Shown: positions 1 to 10,576 of the stretch, piece after piece
Position numbering within the stretch: the stretch's first letter is position 1
How the letters are laid out: every line of letters begins with the position of its first letter
From: Lepisosteus oculatus
Taxonomy: Eukaryota; Chordata; Actinopteri; Semionotiformes; Lepisosteidae
Assembly: GCF_040954835.1 (NCBI RefSeq)
Contig: NW_027168298.1
Location: forward strand, 62,001 to 126,000
Direction of reading: 5' to 3'
DNA: 64,000 nucleotides
Translations under genes and position numbers: made by a program
The notes under the pieces: model-generated
The model's input: only the letters and a program-made list of their open reading frames with translations
Told to the model about the DNA's origin: nothing
Database searches by the model: none

Positions 1-3000
1 TTTGGTTATGTAATATTATTTTCTAATTTCACGTTGTGAATATATGATTTGGGCAAACAGAGCCGCAAAGAAGTACATTATGGGTTGTTGTTGTTTTTTT
101 GCAGTTTTATCTAAAATAAGCGATGCTTAAACCTTTGTCTGATTCTTGTGAAACTATCCACACGACAGTTACCTAGGAGTTGACTTCAGTGATGTCACTG
201 ATGGGATGTTTCTAAAAATCCATCCTCTGTAAAACATCTTCTCTAGTTGTTCTGCATATGTATTCGCTAATGAAGCTGTGTGTTCTGAGCCTGGTTCTCT
301 ACATTTCTGTATGAACCAGCTTAGAGGGCTAAAGACAGCTTGTGTTTAAATTGAGTGTAAGGTAATTTATGCTTCTAAAGTCATGGTCAGCATTTATTAT
401 TGTACTGTGCTGTAAACTGCTTCTGTGCCTAATTACATTATTTTATAGTCGATAATGTTTCTGTAGTGCTTTTTCAGCCCTCAGCATGTGTCTGCGCTGG
501 TGGTGCTGTGGGTTAGGTTCCTGACTCCTATGTCACATGGTCTGTGGTTGAATCTCATGGAACTATGACTTTAATTTTTAACAAACATTTCTTTGAAAAA
601 ATGAAACATTTCCCTTGGTCAGAGATTAAATAAAACCTCACTCGCATCAAAACAAATTTATATTTCTAAATATCACAACATGATCGAATTTACGTCTTTT
701 TAATAACAATGAATAGTCACCTATGCGTTACAAAATAAACATTTATATTGATTTGAATCGCGTTTTGATTTAAATCGTAAACGCGTGTTTAAATATATGT
801 GTTTAAAGGCGATATACTGTATAAAAGCGCTGATTCTTATGGAATGTGTTTGGCCGGGGATTCAAAAAATTTTTTTTTTAATCGCGTATCTAAGGAAAAT
901 TGCAGTATAACTTTGTTCATGCACAAACAGTGGCATGTTACATTATAATTTGGGTGTCTCCTCTTGCCAGAAAGCTCTAAATTGCATTTTGAGTGCGGTT
1001 TTTGACTTTTTCTAAATTGCAACCCATAAATAAAGCTGATACAGTTTAGACTTACTGTATTCTAAACTGTATTACAACATCACATTGGACAATGCAACGT
1101 AAATTGCAAAAATGCACTTGGAATCTGTCCAAGCCCTACTACGAAAATTATTTAAACTGCGACACTTATCATTCATCTTTAAATAAACTTTATTTTATAT
1201 AGCGTTTTAAGCGAATAGGTAATTAGATTGCTCATAAACCTAATCGCTTTTTCTACATAAACACAGCGTGATTGCTCTCTGAAAATGTTTTTTTCTTTAT
1301 ATTTAGGCTCAGATTTCAACTATAGATCGTATTATTATAAACTTTCTTGGAAAAATGTCTTTTATGTAAACCATGTTTGCTATTAATTCATTTAGGGCTA
1401 AAATACGTTCATTGTCTTCCAATCGAGTCGAGTTGACATTGGAAGCTTGCCACGCCCGGACTGTTACACCAACGCATTAGCATGTTGAAGCGATTTCATT
1501 GAGGAGGCCATCTACTAGTTAACACTGTACTTCCTACTTTGAAAATACCTGTGAAATTGGTTTAATTCGTCACAGCCAGCACTCCGGCAGAGAGGGGGGT
1601 TGTACTCGTTAATGTCTGATGACATACAAGTGGAAAGATTACAGATTTTAATCGTCTTTTTTCTGAACCAGGGAAAATCTGATCATGTTTCTCTATAACA
1701 ATAATAAAAAACTTTATTTTCAATTATTTTACATATCCCGCTTGCACATCGCATGACTTTAATAAATCTATTCTTTATTAATACTAAATAAATAATACTA
1801 AAAATACTACAGCAAAGAGGTCACTTGATTTTTGGAATAATTCCAAATAGCACAATGATCCACTGGCATCCCTGAAGTCTGTTTAGTGCATAATCTTCCA
1901 AATACAATCACTAAGCAATTATAAGAATTATACCATCCTATTTCTTTGTGATGTCCTGTAAAAACTAAACCTATTTTTATAAGGCTTTTACTCAAAAGAT
2001 TTCCAAACACACAAAGCATTTGTGAAGTACTATAGTATTTCTAAAGGTTACTGGTACAACATCAATTATTAAAGCTTAACAATAAAGTTTAGATTGCTGA
2101 CTATGGACTAACTTCATTAACTAACTGCAATGCAACAGTATACATTTTACAAGAATATCTGGTTGAATTCTTGCATTTGTAGCCAATTTAATGCGAGAGA
2201 AATAAGCCAATTTAATTATTTCACAAAAAATAATGTAATATAAAATGGATGTTTTTAACTTTATTGTAGTGTTTTAGAAACTAATATGTCTTCAAAAATG
2301 GTTGTTTTTCACTCCTAGGAATGAAAGCTGTTGTTATATAATGTTTATTTTCAAATTTTGAAAAATCAAAGGATTCTAGCTTTCTCCCCTTGCAGGCATC
2401 GGACACAGAGAACCTCATGGTTTTCCTAAAAATCATTTTATGTTCCCTGGTGTTCCAAACTTAGTTTTAATCAATTTTAATTTGTTATTATGTTAAAAAC
2501 AGGGTAATAAATTTCTAATTGGACTATAAATAATGTCATATTGTCTGCTATAAAACTGATGTTTTCAACTCTATTGTAGAGATTCTAGAATCAACTAATA
2601 GAGAATTGAAATAAAAAAGGGCATAAGAAAACATTACCAACAATGACCACAAGATGGAGATATTGTCTAGACATTACCAACAACGACCACAAGATGGAGA
2701 TATTGTCCAAAGAGGCAAGAAGGGCAAAGCTGCGATAAGGTAAAATCATTTTTTGAAAGAGATTGCTGTCAGAATGCACAACTGAATCCCAAACAGAATC
2801 TCTAGTCAAATATGATCATTTGTGAAACAGGCAAATGAGTCTCTCAGGTGCCCATTGCTCATTTTCAGACACATTTATGCAATACTTTCACCATGCGTTG
2901 AGCAATAGGGATTAAAGATACCAGAGGTAAGGTTTAAAAGTGATTCTGAGGTGCAACACATCAGCGATACAGCTAGGCATCTGAAATGCGGGGTCTAAAT

Positions 3001-3116
3001 CTGCGATCCAGTGTGTTGAAGTATTTCACAACACTACCTGTAGCCCGTATGGAAATAAATACTAATTCTGATTATTGTCCTGGGCATGTACCAATAAATC
3101 ACTGAGCATATATATA
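1..3116. repeat. AT-rich spacer of the tRNA block, no gene seen
   Basis: No RNA gene or convincing coding region is visible. The stretch matches the reverse complement of about 58,080-61,340. Its first 920 bases or so recur in direct orientation at 41,061-42,003, and 1,615-1,722 recurs near 42,168-42,275. Positions 2,626-2,708 hold a tandem duplication of a unit of about 40 bp (two copies containing the string ACCACAAGATGGAGATATTG), also present in the right arm at 58,610-58,695 and in an older copy at 62,500-62,580. Confidence 0.8.
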
Positions 3117-3118
3117 TA

Positions 3119-3334
3119 CAGTGCCTTGCGAAAGTATTCGGCCCCCTTGAACTTTTCAACCTTTTGCCACATTTCAGGCTTCAAACATAAAGATATAAAT
3201 TTTTTATTTTATGTGAAGAATCACCAACAAGTGGGACACAATTGTGAAGTGGAACGAAATCTATTGGATTTTTGAAACTTTTTTAACTAATAAAAAAATG
3301 AAAAGTGGGGCGTGCAAAATTATTCGGCCCCCTT
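3119..3334 (+). repeat. Tc1 terminal inverted repeat, left
   Basis: About 216 bp, starting CAGTGCCTTGCG and ending in GGCCCCCTT. It pairs with 4,534-4,748 and differs visibly only by one base in a C-run near the inner end. Long repeats of this size in Tc1 relatives usually carry an outer and an inner transposase binding site. Confidence 0.93.
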
Positions 3335-3337
3335 GCG

Positions 3338-4357
3338 TTAATACTTTGTAGAGCCACCTTTTGCTGCGATTACAGCTGCAAGTCGCTTGGGGTATGTCTC
3401 TATCAGTTTTGCACATCGAAAGACTGAAATTCTTGCCCATTCTTCCTTTGAAAACAGCTCGAGCTCAGTGAGGTTGGATGGAGAGCGTTTGTGAACAGCA
3501 GTTTTCAGCTCTTTCCACAGATTCTCGATTGGATTCAGGTCTGGACTTTGACTTGGCCATTCAAACACCTGGATACGTTTATTTGTGAACCATTCCTTTG
3601 TAGATTTTGCTGTATGTTTGGGATCATTGTCTTGTTGGAAGATAAATCTCCGTCCCAGTTTCAGGTCTTTTGCAGACTCCAACAGGTTTTCATCCAGAAT
3701 GGTCCTGTATTTGGCTGCATCCATCTTCCCCTCAATTTTAACCATCTTCCCTGTCCCTGCTGAAGAAAAGCAGGCCCAAACCATGATGCTGCCACCACCA
3801 TGTTTGACAGTGGGGATGGTGTGTTGACGGTGATGAGCTGTGTTGCTTTTACGCCAAACATATCGTTTTGCATTGTGGCCAAAAAGTTCGATTTTGGTTT
3901 CATCTGACCAGAGCACCTTCTTCCACATGTTTGGGGTGTCTCCCAGGTGGCTTGTGGCAAACTTTAGACGAGACTTTTTATGGATATCTTTGAGAAATGG
4001 CTTTCTTCTTGCCACTCTTCCATAAAGGCCAGATTTGTGCAGTGTAAGACTGATTGTTGTCCTATGGACAGACTCTCCCACCTCAGCTGTAGTTCTCTGC
4101 AGTTCATCCAGAGTGATCATGGGCCTCTTGGCTGCATCTCTGATCAGTCTTCTCCTTGTCTGAGCTGAAAGTTTAGAGGGACGGCCAGGTCTTGGTAGAT
4201 TTGCAGTGGTCTGATACTCCTTCCATTTCAAGATGATCGCTTGCACAGTGCTCCTTGGGATGTTTGAAGCTTGGGAAATCTTTTTGTATCCAAATCCGGC
4301 TTTAAACTTCTCCACAACAGTATTACGGACCTGCCTGGTGTGTTCCTTGGTCTTCAT
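3338..4357 (-). CDS. Tc1-family transposase, DD34E, intact
   Basis: A 339-residue cut-and-paste transposase, the normal length for the family. The N-terminal paired-like DNA-binding region covers roughly residues 5-110: a first helix-turn-helix around KISQASNIPRSTVQAI, a GRP-type hook at about 57-61 (PGRPS), then a second helical half. The catalytic core has D152 in WSDETKIELFG, D243 in QQDNDPKHTA and E278 in PDLNPIENLW, with exactly 34 residues between the second D and the E. A glycine-rich box lies at about 187-191 (HGGGS). No stop or frameshift is present. The start is the first ATG after the right terminal repeat, and the ORF fills the space between the repeats. Confidence 0.96.
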   Translation of the reverse strand: MKTKEHTRQVRNTVVEKFKAGFGYKKISQASNIPRSTVQAIILKWKEYQTTANLPRPGRPSKLSAQTRRRLIRDAAKRPMITLDELQRTTAEVGESVHRTTISLTLHKSGLYGRVARRKPFLKDIHKKSRLKFATSHLGDTPNMWKKVLWSDETKIELFGHNAKRYVWRKSNTAHHRQHTIPTVKHGGGSIMVWACFSSAGTGKMVKIEGKMDAAKYRTILDENLLESAKDLKLGRRFIFQQDNDPKHTAKSTKEWFTNKRIQVFEWPSQSPDLNPIENLWKELKTAVHKRSPSNLTELELFSKEEWARISVFRCAKLIETYPKRLAAVIAAKGGSTKY

Positions 4358-4533
4358 GATGCTCTCTGCGCTTTCAACAGAACCTTGAGACTATCACAGA
4401 GCAGGTGCATTTATACGGAGACTTGATTACACACAGGTGGATTCTATTTATCACCATCAGTCATTTAGGACAACATTGGATCATTCAGAGATCCTCGCTG
4501 AACTTCTGGAGTGAGTTTGCTGCACTGAAAGTA

Positions 4534-4748
4534 AAGGGGCCGAATAATTTTGCACGCCCCACTTTTCATTTTTTTATTAGTTAAAAAAGTTTCAAAAATC
4601 CAATAGATTTCGTTCCACTTCACAATTGTGTCCCACTTGTTGGTGATTCTTCACATAAAATAAAAAATTTATATCTTTATGTTTGAAGCCTGAAATGTGG
4701 CAAAAGGTTGAAAAGTTCAAGGGGGCCGAATACTTTCGCAAGGCACTG
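4534..4748 (-). repeat. Tc1 terminal inverted repeat, right
   Basis: Reverse complement of 3,119-3,334, ending CGCAAGGCACTG next to the duplicated TA. The near-perfect match between the two ends argues for recent insertion. Confidence 0.93.
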
Positions 4749-5835
4749 TATATATCACTGTGTTGAAGCTAGAGACCTGTATGTAATATTATGGTGCTAA
4801 AATGTCATTTTCACATATATTAATGTAATAAATGATTGCTTATGCTTAATAAACAAATCTAATTAAAATAAAAACTTAAGTTTTGTATTTGTCTTGTACC
4901 ATAGAACATGATTTTCTTTGTATTTCAAGCCCACAAAGTGTCCAAATGATGCACGACATGATATAAGGAAGATTATCACATGAAAAATCGGTATTATCTT
5001 TCTCATGAAAATGCATTCCTTTCATTACCTTTTAATTTTTAAAATGAACTCAAGTTGTGTATAATGTAATAATTTAAGTAGAATAGATTCTAATAATATA
5101 ATGATCCAGTGTGTTGCACTACTTCACTGCTTCACTGTTCTATGCCGTCTGGAAATAAATCATCAGACTGCTTACTGCCCTGGGCTTGTACCAATAAATT
5201 ACAGGAGCACATCTATATATCACTGCGTTGAAGCAGGAGACACACAATCACTGCAAACACATCCTAAATACAGTGTTCCAGCACCTTTGACCTCATCCAG
5301 AACGTATCATTCTTGAAAGGGATCGCTGTCTGAATGCACATCTGAATCCCAAACAGAATCTCTAGTAAAATACGATCATTTGTGAAACAGGCAAATGACT
5401 GTCTCAGGGGCCCATTCCTCATTCTCAAGACACATGTATGCAGTACGTACACCATGCATTGAGCAAAAGGGATTAAAGACACCACATGTAAGGTTAGAAG
5501 TCATTCTGACTATATTCTAAAATATTGGACTCATATTCTTATGATGGCAGACATGATGCTGCGTTTAAAACCGGGGTTAATGGACATTATATGACTGTCA
5601 ATTCTGTTTTGTTTTGGAGACTCTTGGCTGCCTATATGGTACAGTGCAGCGTGAAGGAAACATTTTCCAAAACTGTGTCAGCTCAAAAGTTGTAAGAGAA
5701 CCTCTCCAGCTGCTTTAACTCTCTTCATTTTTGTCATTTAATTGTCTGTCGGCACTATGTGGCAGCGTTGCATGACAACCCATCTCACCACGGAAAGGAA
5801 CCTAACAGCTTTGGTAAGAGAGGAGAAAAGGACCT
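4749..5835. repeat. Spacer of the tRNA block, no gene seen
   Basis: The stretch matches the right arm at about 56,981-58,060 and recurs partly at 19,581-20,360, 36,647-36,880 and 37,500-38,220. A conserved core (around 5,290-5,500, containing TAGAGATTCTGTTTGGGATT on the other strand) is seen in at least six places in the window. I could not assign it to a known RNA or SINE. Confidence 0.7.
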
Positions 5836-5908
5836 GGCCAGTAAGGGGCTCGAACCCACGACTTTGGCGTTATGAGCACCATGCTCTAACCAACTGAGCT
5901 AACCGGCC
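5836..5908 (-). tRNA. tRNA with isoleucine body but CAT anticodon
   Basis: A 73-nt cloverleaf starting GGCCGGTTAGCTCAGTTGG, the vertebrate tRNA-Ile(AAT) body. The acceptor stem pairs fully with one G-T. The anticodon loop reads CTCATAA, so the anticodon is CAT (a Met codon reader) where the right-arm copy at 56,908-56,980 has AAT. A and B boxes are present and a TTTT terminator follows closely. The T stem has one or two mismatches shared with the right-arm copy. A scanner would call this Met; the body says Ile. Confidence 0.88.
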
Positions 5909-6434
5909 TCATGACAGTGGTCCTCTCTGTGCAGCGCCTTTTACTTCCATTGACAAATGATAGCGATTCGAAGAGAGATCCTTCAGACCAGCAAGCAAAC
6001 CCACGGCTATTTCGGTTTTCTATCTAGGCAACGTTGGTGTCTGCAATAGCATACATGAAAGCGTGATGCAATTTCTGTGGCTACATTTGTTGCACGTCAT
6101 GCACAGTAAGAGTGTTTCTAACACCAAATAAAAAGTCAACAATTAACGATCACGCCTTCTCCTCAGTTAACCCACTGAAACCCTTGCTGTTAACAGATCT
6201 TTACTGCGTGCTTTACGAGCACCTACATATCGTGTCGGTTCTTTCAGCTTTATTCATTAGGTTTTCAAAGGCATAAGTAGAGCACCAGAGGTGCGAACGC
6301 AAGATGTGTGGTCATCTGAAGAACTCATTTCCATGGCAGCAGGGCCAAGTGATTTAGCGTATTTATAGTACCAGGAAAGGAGAAGCAGCACTTCGCCTTT
6401 GCCGCGGAGGCACAAGGATACGTGTGGCAAACGC
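5909..6434. repeat. Spacer between tRNA-Ile and tRNA-Ser
   Basis: No gene seen. Positions 5,930-6,390 recur almost unchanged at 10,085-10,546, and in inverse orientation at 52,276-52,725 and 56,420-56,885, marking this as part of the tandem tRNA unit. Confidence 0.75.
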
Positions 6435-6516
6435 CATAGTCGGCAGGATTCAAACCTGCGCAGGGAGTTCTCAACGGATTTCGAGTACATCGCCTTAACC
6501 ACTCGGCCACAACTAC
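6435..6516 (-). tRNA. tRNA-Ser(CGA), slightly degraded
   Basis: An 82-nt class II tRNA with a long variable arm; the body matches vertebrate tRNA-Ser (GTAGTTGTGGCCGAGTGG at the 5' end, CCTGCCGACTATG at the 3' end). The anticodon loop CTCGAAA gives CGA. The anticodon stem has a T-C mismatch, and the T loop reads TTTGAAT instead of TTCGAAT. The right-arm counterpart at 56,300-56,381 has anticodon TGA. No TTTT lies immediately downstream, so expression is uncertain. Confidence 0.85.
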
Positions 6517-7640
6517 AGCGAGCTCACCCCCGCCGCATTCCTCCTATAATCTAACACGGCAGGATGCGAGGTGGCTGCGGAAACGTTTTCAAAGTCGCTC
6601 TCCGTTAAAAAAAAATAAATACCTTTGACAAAATACGTGCCGGCAGACAGATATGCCTCAGAGGGTTTAAGGCTGGCTTCACGTTCAAATGATAAAGTCT
6701 CCCCGTCCGGATGTCAAAATGCAACTTTGGCAGACAGAAAAAACATCAATAAACCACAAATGTGGATAAGGATTTTACAAGCTGCACCACACTGCACTTT
6801 CCAAAGCATTTACATTCCTGTTAGACGCAGGAATTGCCTTTGATTTGCGCGCTTACGAACGCCATGAAAAACGAAACAAAACTAAAGCCCTCAGCTCCTG
6901 CACTTGATTATAATGCCGTTACGTGTCGAAGCAGGAATTTATGTCATCCTACCACTGCAACACGGGGAATAGAGGGAAATGAGCACACACTACGTACGTC
7001 TCAATCACTCCCTAGAGTCGTAAGGCGCATTGAAGGGTGCACCCCCATCATTTATCGTTGCGCCTCTGTGAAAGGAAAGCTCTTGAGCAGTCTTTGAAAC
7101 AGCTCGGATTAAACACTTGATTGCTTCCATGTGTATCTGGAGCCCATTTCTTATTTTCACTTCACGCCGCCCAAAGCATTTCTAAAACATGAGATTCGCG
7201 TTTGGGAATGCGCCCTGCCCTACGAATAAAACAGGTCTACGGGTCTGAAACCTGCTCCACGGAAAACAGTTCTGTTGCGCTTTTGATCAAAGGGAGATTC
7301 GCTGTTCTTACTTTTTGATGACATAACACCCAAAGGGGCTTCTTTGGAGCTGGATTCCAACCAGCATCCTAAAGTTTCTTGGCGGTATCCTTTACAGTCC
7401 TCTGTTCGGTCGACAAGGGACAGAAGGGGGCAGCTTTCCTCACACACACAGTGCAATGTACTGTAGTGTTCCCGTTCATTGAATTCGCAGTTCTGCATCA
7501 GACCTCTAACTCGTTTCCTTAGCTTGGATTTAAGCCATGAAGCAGGCTTCTAGTGTATAAACGTCTAGAGGAATCACAAACTATTTGAGAGGCCATCATC
7601 CCAGGGGGAACTGACAAAGTCTATCTCTAAACACCTAGCG
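6517..7640. repeat. Spacer between tRNA-Ser and the U4-like fragment
   Basis: Matches the right arm (about 55,180-56,299) very closely, including a 92-codon open frame at 7,220-7,498 that is unchanged in the right copy (55,321-55,599). The arms are so similar everywhere that this is not evidence for selection, and no domain is recognisable. Another copy of the outer part (about 6,530-7,150) appears inverted at 51,500-52,100. Confidence 0.7.
7620..7632 (-). promoter_or_regulatory. snRNA-type 3' box next to the U4-like fragment
   Basis: Reads GTTTAGAGATAGA on the minus strand, matching the vertebrate snRNA 3' processing consensus GTTTN(0-3)AAARNNAGA except in the A-run. Confidence 0.55.
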
Positions 7641-7689
7641 CAATCTCTCGAGAGACTGTCAAAAATCGCTTTCTCCGTTTCCGTTGCAA
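7641..7689 (-). ncRNA. U4-like snRNA 3' domain (fragment)
   Basis: On the minus strand this reads like the last third of U4: TTGCAA, a short hairpin, the Sm-like run GATTTTTGACAG and a 3' stem-loop (CTCTCGAGAG). It matches about 26 of 34 positions of the true U4 genes here. A 3' box lies 8 nt downstream at 7,620-7,632. Upstream, U4 similarity is lost, so the U6-pairing region is missing or changed beyond recognition. It could be a decayed U4 gene or a diverged Sm-class RNA. Confidence 0.6.
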
Positions 7690-7883
7690 GTAAGTGAAAA
7701 CGCGGTCTCAAACCAGAGCCACTTGGCAGCAGCGGCACGTAAATACTGTTACTGTCACTGCTCGATACTGACGTTAGCCTACTATACCATGTTCAGCCAC
7801 CGCTAGGAAATGTACGGCTCTAGTACTGGAGCAAACAACAGGAGGGCCAAAGGCACACGGGCACACATGTCAGACATGGAGAG

Positions 7884-7965
7884 TGACGAGAATGGGACTC
7901 AAACCCATGCGTGCAGAGTACAGTGGATTAGCAGTCCATTGCCTTAACCACTCGGCCACCTCATC
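7884..7965 (-). tRNA. tRNA-Ser(GCT)
   Basis: An 82-nt class II tRNA, 5' GATGAGGTGGCCGAGTGG, anticodon loop CTGCTAA (GCT), long variable arm TGTACTCTGCACG, acceptor closed by CTCGTC. It decodes AGC/AGT. The T loop reads TTTGAGT, a change at C56 that weakens the B box; no TTTT follows directly. The right-arm partner at 54,871-54,952 keeps TTCGAGT. Confidence 0.88.
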
Positions 7966-8345
7966 TAGGAAACTGGGCTGTCCAGACATGGGTTGCCGCG
8001 CTCCAGATGATCTTTTTCTTTTTTTTTCCCTCGTACTCGAGGGTCATTTTCCTGTTCCACATGCGATTTCAACATTTTCCTTGGGAGATGTCAAGCCAGC
8101 AAGCCACTACTGTGGTTCAGTGGCCATTGTGGAGTTCAGTGGCCCTGTTGTACACAGAAAGCACATTGAGCTCCTTGGACATGAAAAGTTCCAGATAAAA
8201 GCCATTTGTCATCCTTTCTCTTGGTGTCGATGTTGCTATTGTATGTAAAGGTGGCAACTTGCTCAGCGAACAGGCGGAGCACACACCGAATGCAGATGTG
8301 TCTGAGTGGTGTGTCCAAGTGGCTGCAAAACGACAGCACTCCCAG
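7966..8345. repeat. Spacer between tRNA-Ser(GCT) and tRNA-Thr
   Basis: No gene seen. Near-identical copies lie at 18,052-18,430 and, inverted, at 33,584-33,962 and 54,497-54,870. Confidence 0.75.
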
Positions 8346-8419
8346 GGTGCCGTGGCTTAGTTGGTTAAAGTGCCTGTCTAGTAAACAGGAAATCCTGGGT
8401 CCGAATCCCAGCGGTGCCT
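8346..8419 (+). tRNA. tRNA-Thr(AGT)
   Basis: A 74-nt cloverleaf, 5' GGTGCCGTGGCTTAGTTGG, anticodon loop CTAGTAA (AGT, read as IGT after editing), 3' CCCAGCGGTGCC with discriminator T, followed directly by TTTTTT. All stems pair apart from G-T wobbles in the acceptor. Copies are at 18,431-18,504 and 54,423-54,496, and a truncated one at 33,534-33,583. Likely functional. Confidence 0.95.
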
Positions 8420-9574
8420 TTTTTGTTCTGTGTTCTTGAACAGAACTGGTCATTATGGACAACCGCCTACAGCTAGACTTAATTAAATGCAAGTATTCAT
8501 TTCCTGTCTTTAACGCGACTTGTTTTTCTTAAAATGGATGCAACTTGCAAAACATGAAATACAAACCTTGCTAATCAGCGCTAGCGGCTGGCAAAAAAAA
8601 AGAAGTCAGCAATGTTTTTTTTCTTTAACCTTAACCCTGCTAATAGAGAAGAGTTAAACGACCGAGTCTATGCAGCTTAAACGGTGCGCACGTCGGGTTC
8701 TTAGCTGAAAGGGTGGTAAATCACGCTCACCCCAGTCCTTAATCTTTTAAAAGGATACAAAATTGAACCTAGTCGCCACATCACATACATCCTGTTCAAT
8801 AATAAAAAGGTAACATCTATCCTCGCTCCAGAGTAAATCTCACGTTGAGGGCATCTTTTTTTTCACTTTACCGTGAATCGAGCTCGGCTGCACAGAGGAG
8901 AGAGCAGAGCAATGAGGTCACGGGGACAGGGGAGTCACACGCTGGCGGTTTGAATACGCGGAAGATCACTGAGGGATCCACAGTATATGGACCCTCCGTG
9001 CGCCATCAGTCCGCACTCCGGACTCTGAATCCTGCCATCCGAGTTAAGATCTCGGCGGAACCTGAGGCGCAGTTCCTTCTTAAAACGTAATCTGGTGAGC
9101 ATTTCTAGAATCGTACTTGTATAGATGCAGCCTTTAATGTGTTGCTAGGTTAAAATTGATGACTTCTTGTATTTCAGTAGGCAACTGCCCTCTTGATTTC
9201 AGATTTAATTTCTTTATTACAGGGGCGCTTTTATGAAGACAGAGTCATGTTCAGGTACTTTGCTTGATGGAGGAAGCTCATTTCGGACTCTGTGATCTGC
9301 TCACCTGGAAAGGTCTGCTGTACTACAACAAGAGAGAAGTAGAGTCTGGAAGAAGGGACAATTTTATGATTCTTTGGAAGGTAGGTTTTTTTTACTTTGA
9401 AATCGAAATGAATCAGAATATCAGTGCAAAAGACAAACTCTTGGTTTGGTTTAAAGAGATATGGTTTTAAAACAGACAAAATGTAGAAAACAGGTGTTTC
9501 TCACTTTTGGAAAAGAATGGACCGGGGGTAATAGTTTACTAGTTGCAGTGCTGAGCTCACCGGGTTGCAGTCCC
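8420..9574. repeat. Spacer between tRNA-Thr and tRNA-Arg
   Basis: No gene seen. Copies lie at 18,505-19,357 (with an internal deletion of roughly 0.2-0.3 kb), inverted at 32,755-33,530 and 53,252-54,422, and direct at 34,814-35,380. Confidence 0.75.
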
Positions 9575-9636
9575 GCAATGGATAACGCGTTTGACTATGG
9601 ATCAGGAGATTGTAAGTTTGACTCCTGCCTGGCTCG
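9575..9636 (+). pseudogene. tRNA-Arg pseudogene, 5' end deleted
   Basis: Starts at GCAATGGATAACGCG, the D arm of tRNA-Arg, and runs to CCTGCCTGGCTCG. The acceptor 5' strand and box A start are missing. Comparison with 53,179-53,251 shows about 27 bp lost between two copies of the microhomology GCAATG. The anticodon loop reads CTATGGA (ATG) instead of CTACGGA. Confidence 0.85.
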
Positions 9637-10546
9637 GGTCGTTTTTAAACGCATCGGGCTACTCCCCTAAGTAGTCTGTGCTACTTACTGCATTGTAATC
9701 GTACTCAGTAAGAGATTTCCTTCATGTAAATGAACTGCACCTGACAGCTTTAGAAAATCACCTGGGCTCAGTACGGTGCTGAGAGCTCAGCGTTGCTGTT
9801 GTTCTAATTAGCACGCACTGCATCGGCTATGAACCCGAACTTTTCAATTATTCCGATCATTAAGTCAACACGTAGTCCACATGAAAGGTAGAAATATTCT
9901 CTTGTCTGTCTCTTGTTTGTATAGAACTGAATGTCCCTGACAATGTACTGTTAGTTTTAATTGAAGAACGGCATTTGTGTTCAAATATATCAGACAAGTT
10001 TACGTAACTGCTCATGCGACACTCAGTTGTAATTAGTCAAGAAATAAAGTCGAACAACAGCTGCGGGTTTGATTCTGAACGTATCAGATTGCAGCGCCTT
10101 TTACTTCAATTGACAAATGATAGAGATTCGAAGAGAGATCCTTCAGACCAGCAAGCAAACCCACGGCTATTTCGGTTTTCTATCTAGGCAACGTTGGTGT
10201 CTGCAATAGCATACATGAAAGCGTGATGCAATTTCTGTGGCTACATTTGTTGCACGTCATGCACAGTAAGAGTGTTTCTAACACCAAATAAAAAGTCAAC
10301 AATTAGCGATCACGCCTTCTCCTCAGTTAACCCACTGAAACCCTTGCTGTTAACAGTTCTTTACTGCGTGCTTTACGAGCACCTACATATCGTGTCGGTT
10401 CTTTCAGCTTTATTCATTAGGTTTTCAAAGGCATAAGTAGAGCACCAGAGGTGCGAACGCAGAATGTATGGTAATCTGAAGAACTGCTTTCCATGGCAGC
10501 GGGTCCAAGCGATTTAGCGTTTTTATAGTACCGGGAAAGGAGAAGC
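9637..10546. repeat. Spacer from tRNA-Arg to the arm end
   Basis: Matches the right arm at 52,276-53,178. From 10,085 it repeats the spacer of 5,930-6,390. At 10,546 it stops inside the flank of a tRNA-Ser and joins 5S/U1 spacer. Confidence 0.75.
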
Positions 10547-10576
10547 CTGCAGTCGCCGTTGCGCATTTGCAGCATG

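Larger units (their letters stand above)
3119..4748 (-). mobile_element. Complete Tc1-like DNA transposon (1,630 bp)
   Basis: Both ends are the inverted motif CAGTGCCTTGCGAAAG, the element is flanked by a TA on each side (3,117-3,118 and 4,749-4,750), and it has long terminal inverted repeats of about 215 bp that are almost identical. It encodes one unbroken transposase on the minus strand. The corresponding place in the right arm (about 58,060-58,073) is an uninterrupted run of AT dinucleotides: an empty site. The insertion therefore came after the arms were copied, or was lost from the other arm. Intact ORF and near-identical ends make this a young copy that could be active. Confidence 0.96.
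1..10546 (+). repeat. Left arm of a large inverted repeat carrying a tRNA gene block
   Basis: Reading this stretch on the minus strand reproduces 61,340 down to 52,276 in the same order: AT-rich spacer, tRNA-Ile, tRNA-Ser, a U4-like fragment, tRNA-Ser(GCT), tRNA-Thr, tRNA-Arg, then a second copy of the spacer next to tRNA-Ser. By eye the arms differ by scattered single changes, small indels and one 1.6 kb Tc1 insertion in this arm. The arm runs off the left edge, because the right copy continues to about 61,740. It ends sharply at about 10,546, where 5S/U1 spacer begins. The last 460 bases (10,085-10,546) repeat 5,930-6,390, so the arm itself is a tandem of a unit of roughly 4.2 kb. Confidence 0.9.

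Noticed and set aside
1807-2019. 70-codon open frame on minus, same in the right arm
   Set aside because: AT-rich spacer, no domain; arm identity explains conservation.
4749-5500. Conserved spacer core seen six times (around TAGAGATTCTGTTTGGG) as a possible SINE or RNA gene
   Set aside because: No Pol III boxes, poly-A or terminal duplications; copies travel with the tRNA block, so it is treated as block spacer.
7220-7498. 92-codon open frame unchanged between the two arms (also 55,321-55,599)
   Set aside because: The arms are nearly identical over non-coding spacer too, so conservation says nothing about coding. No domain, splice sites or start context.
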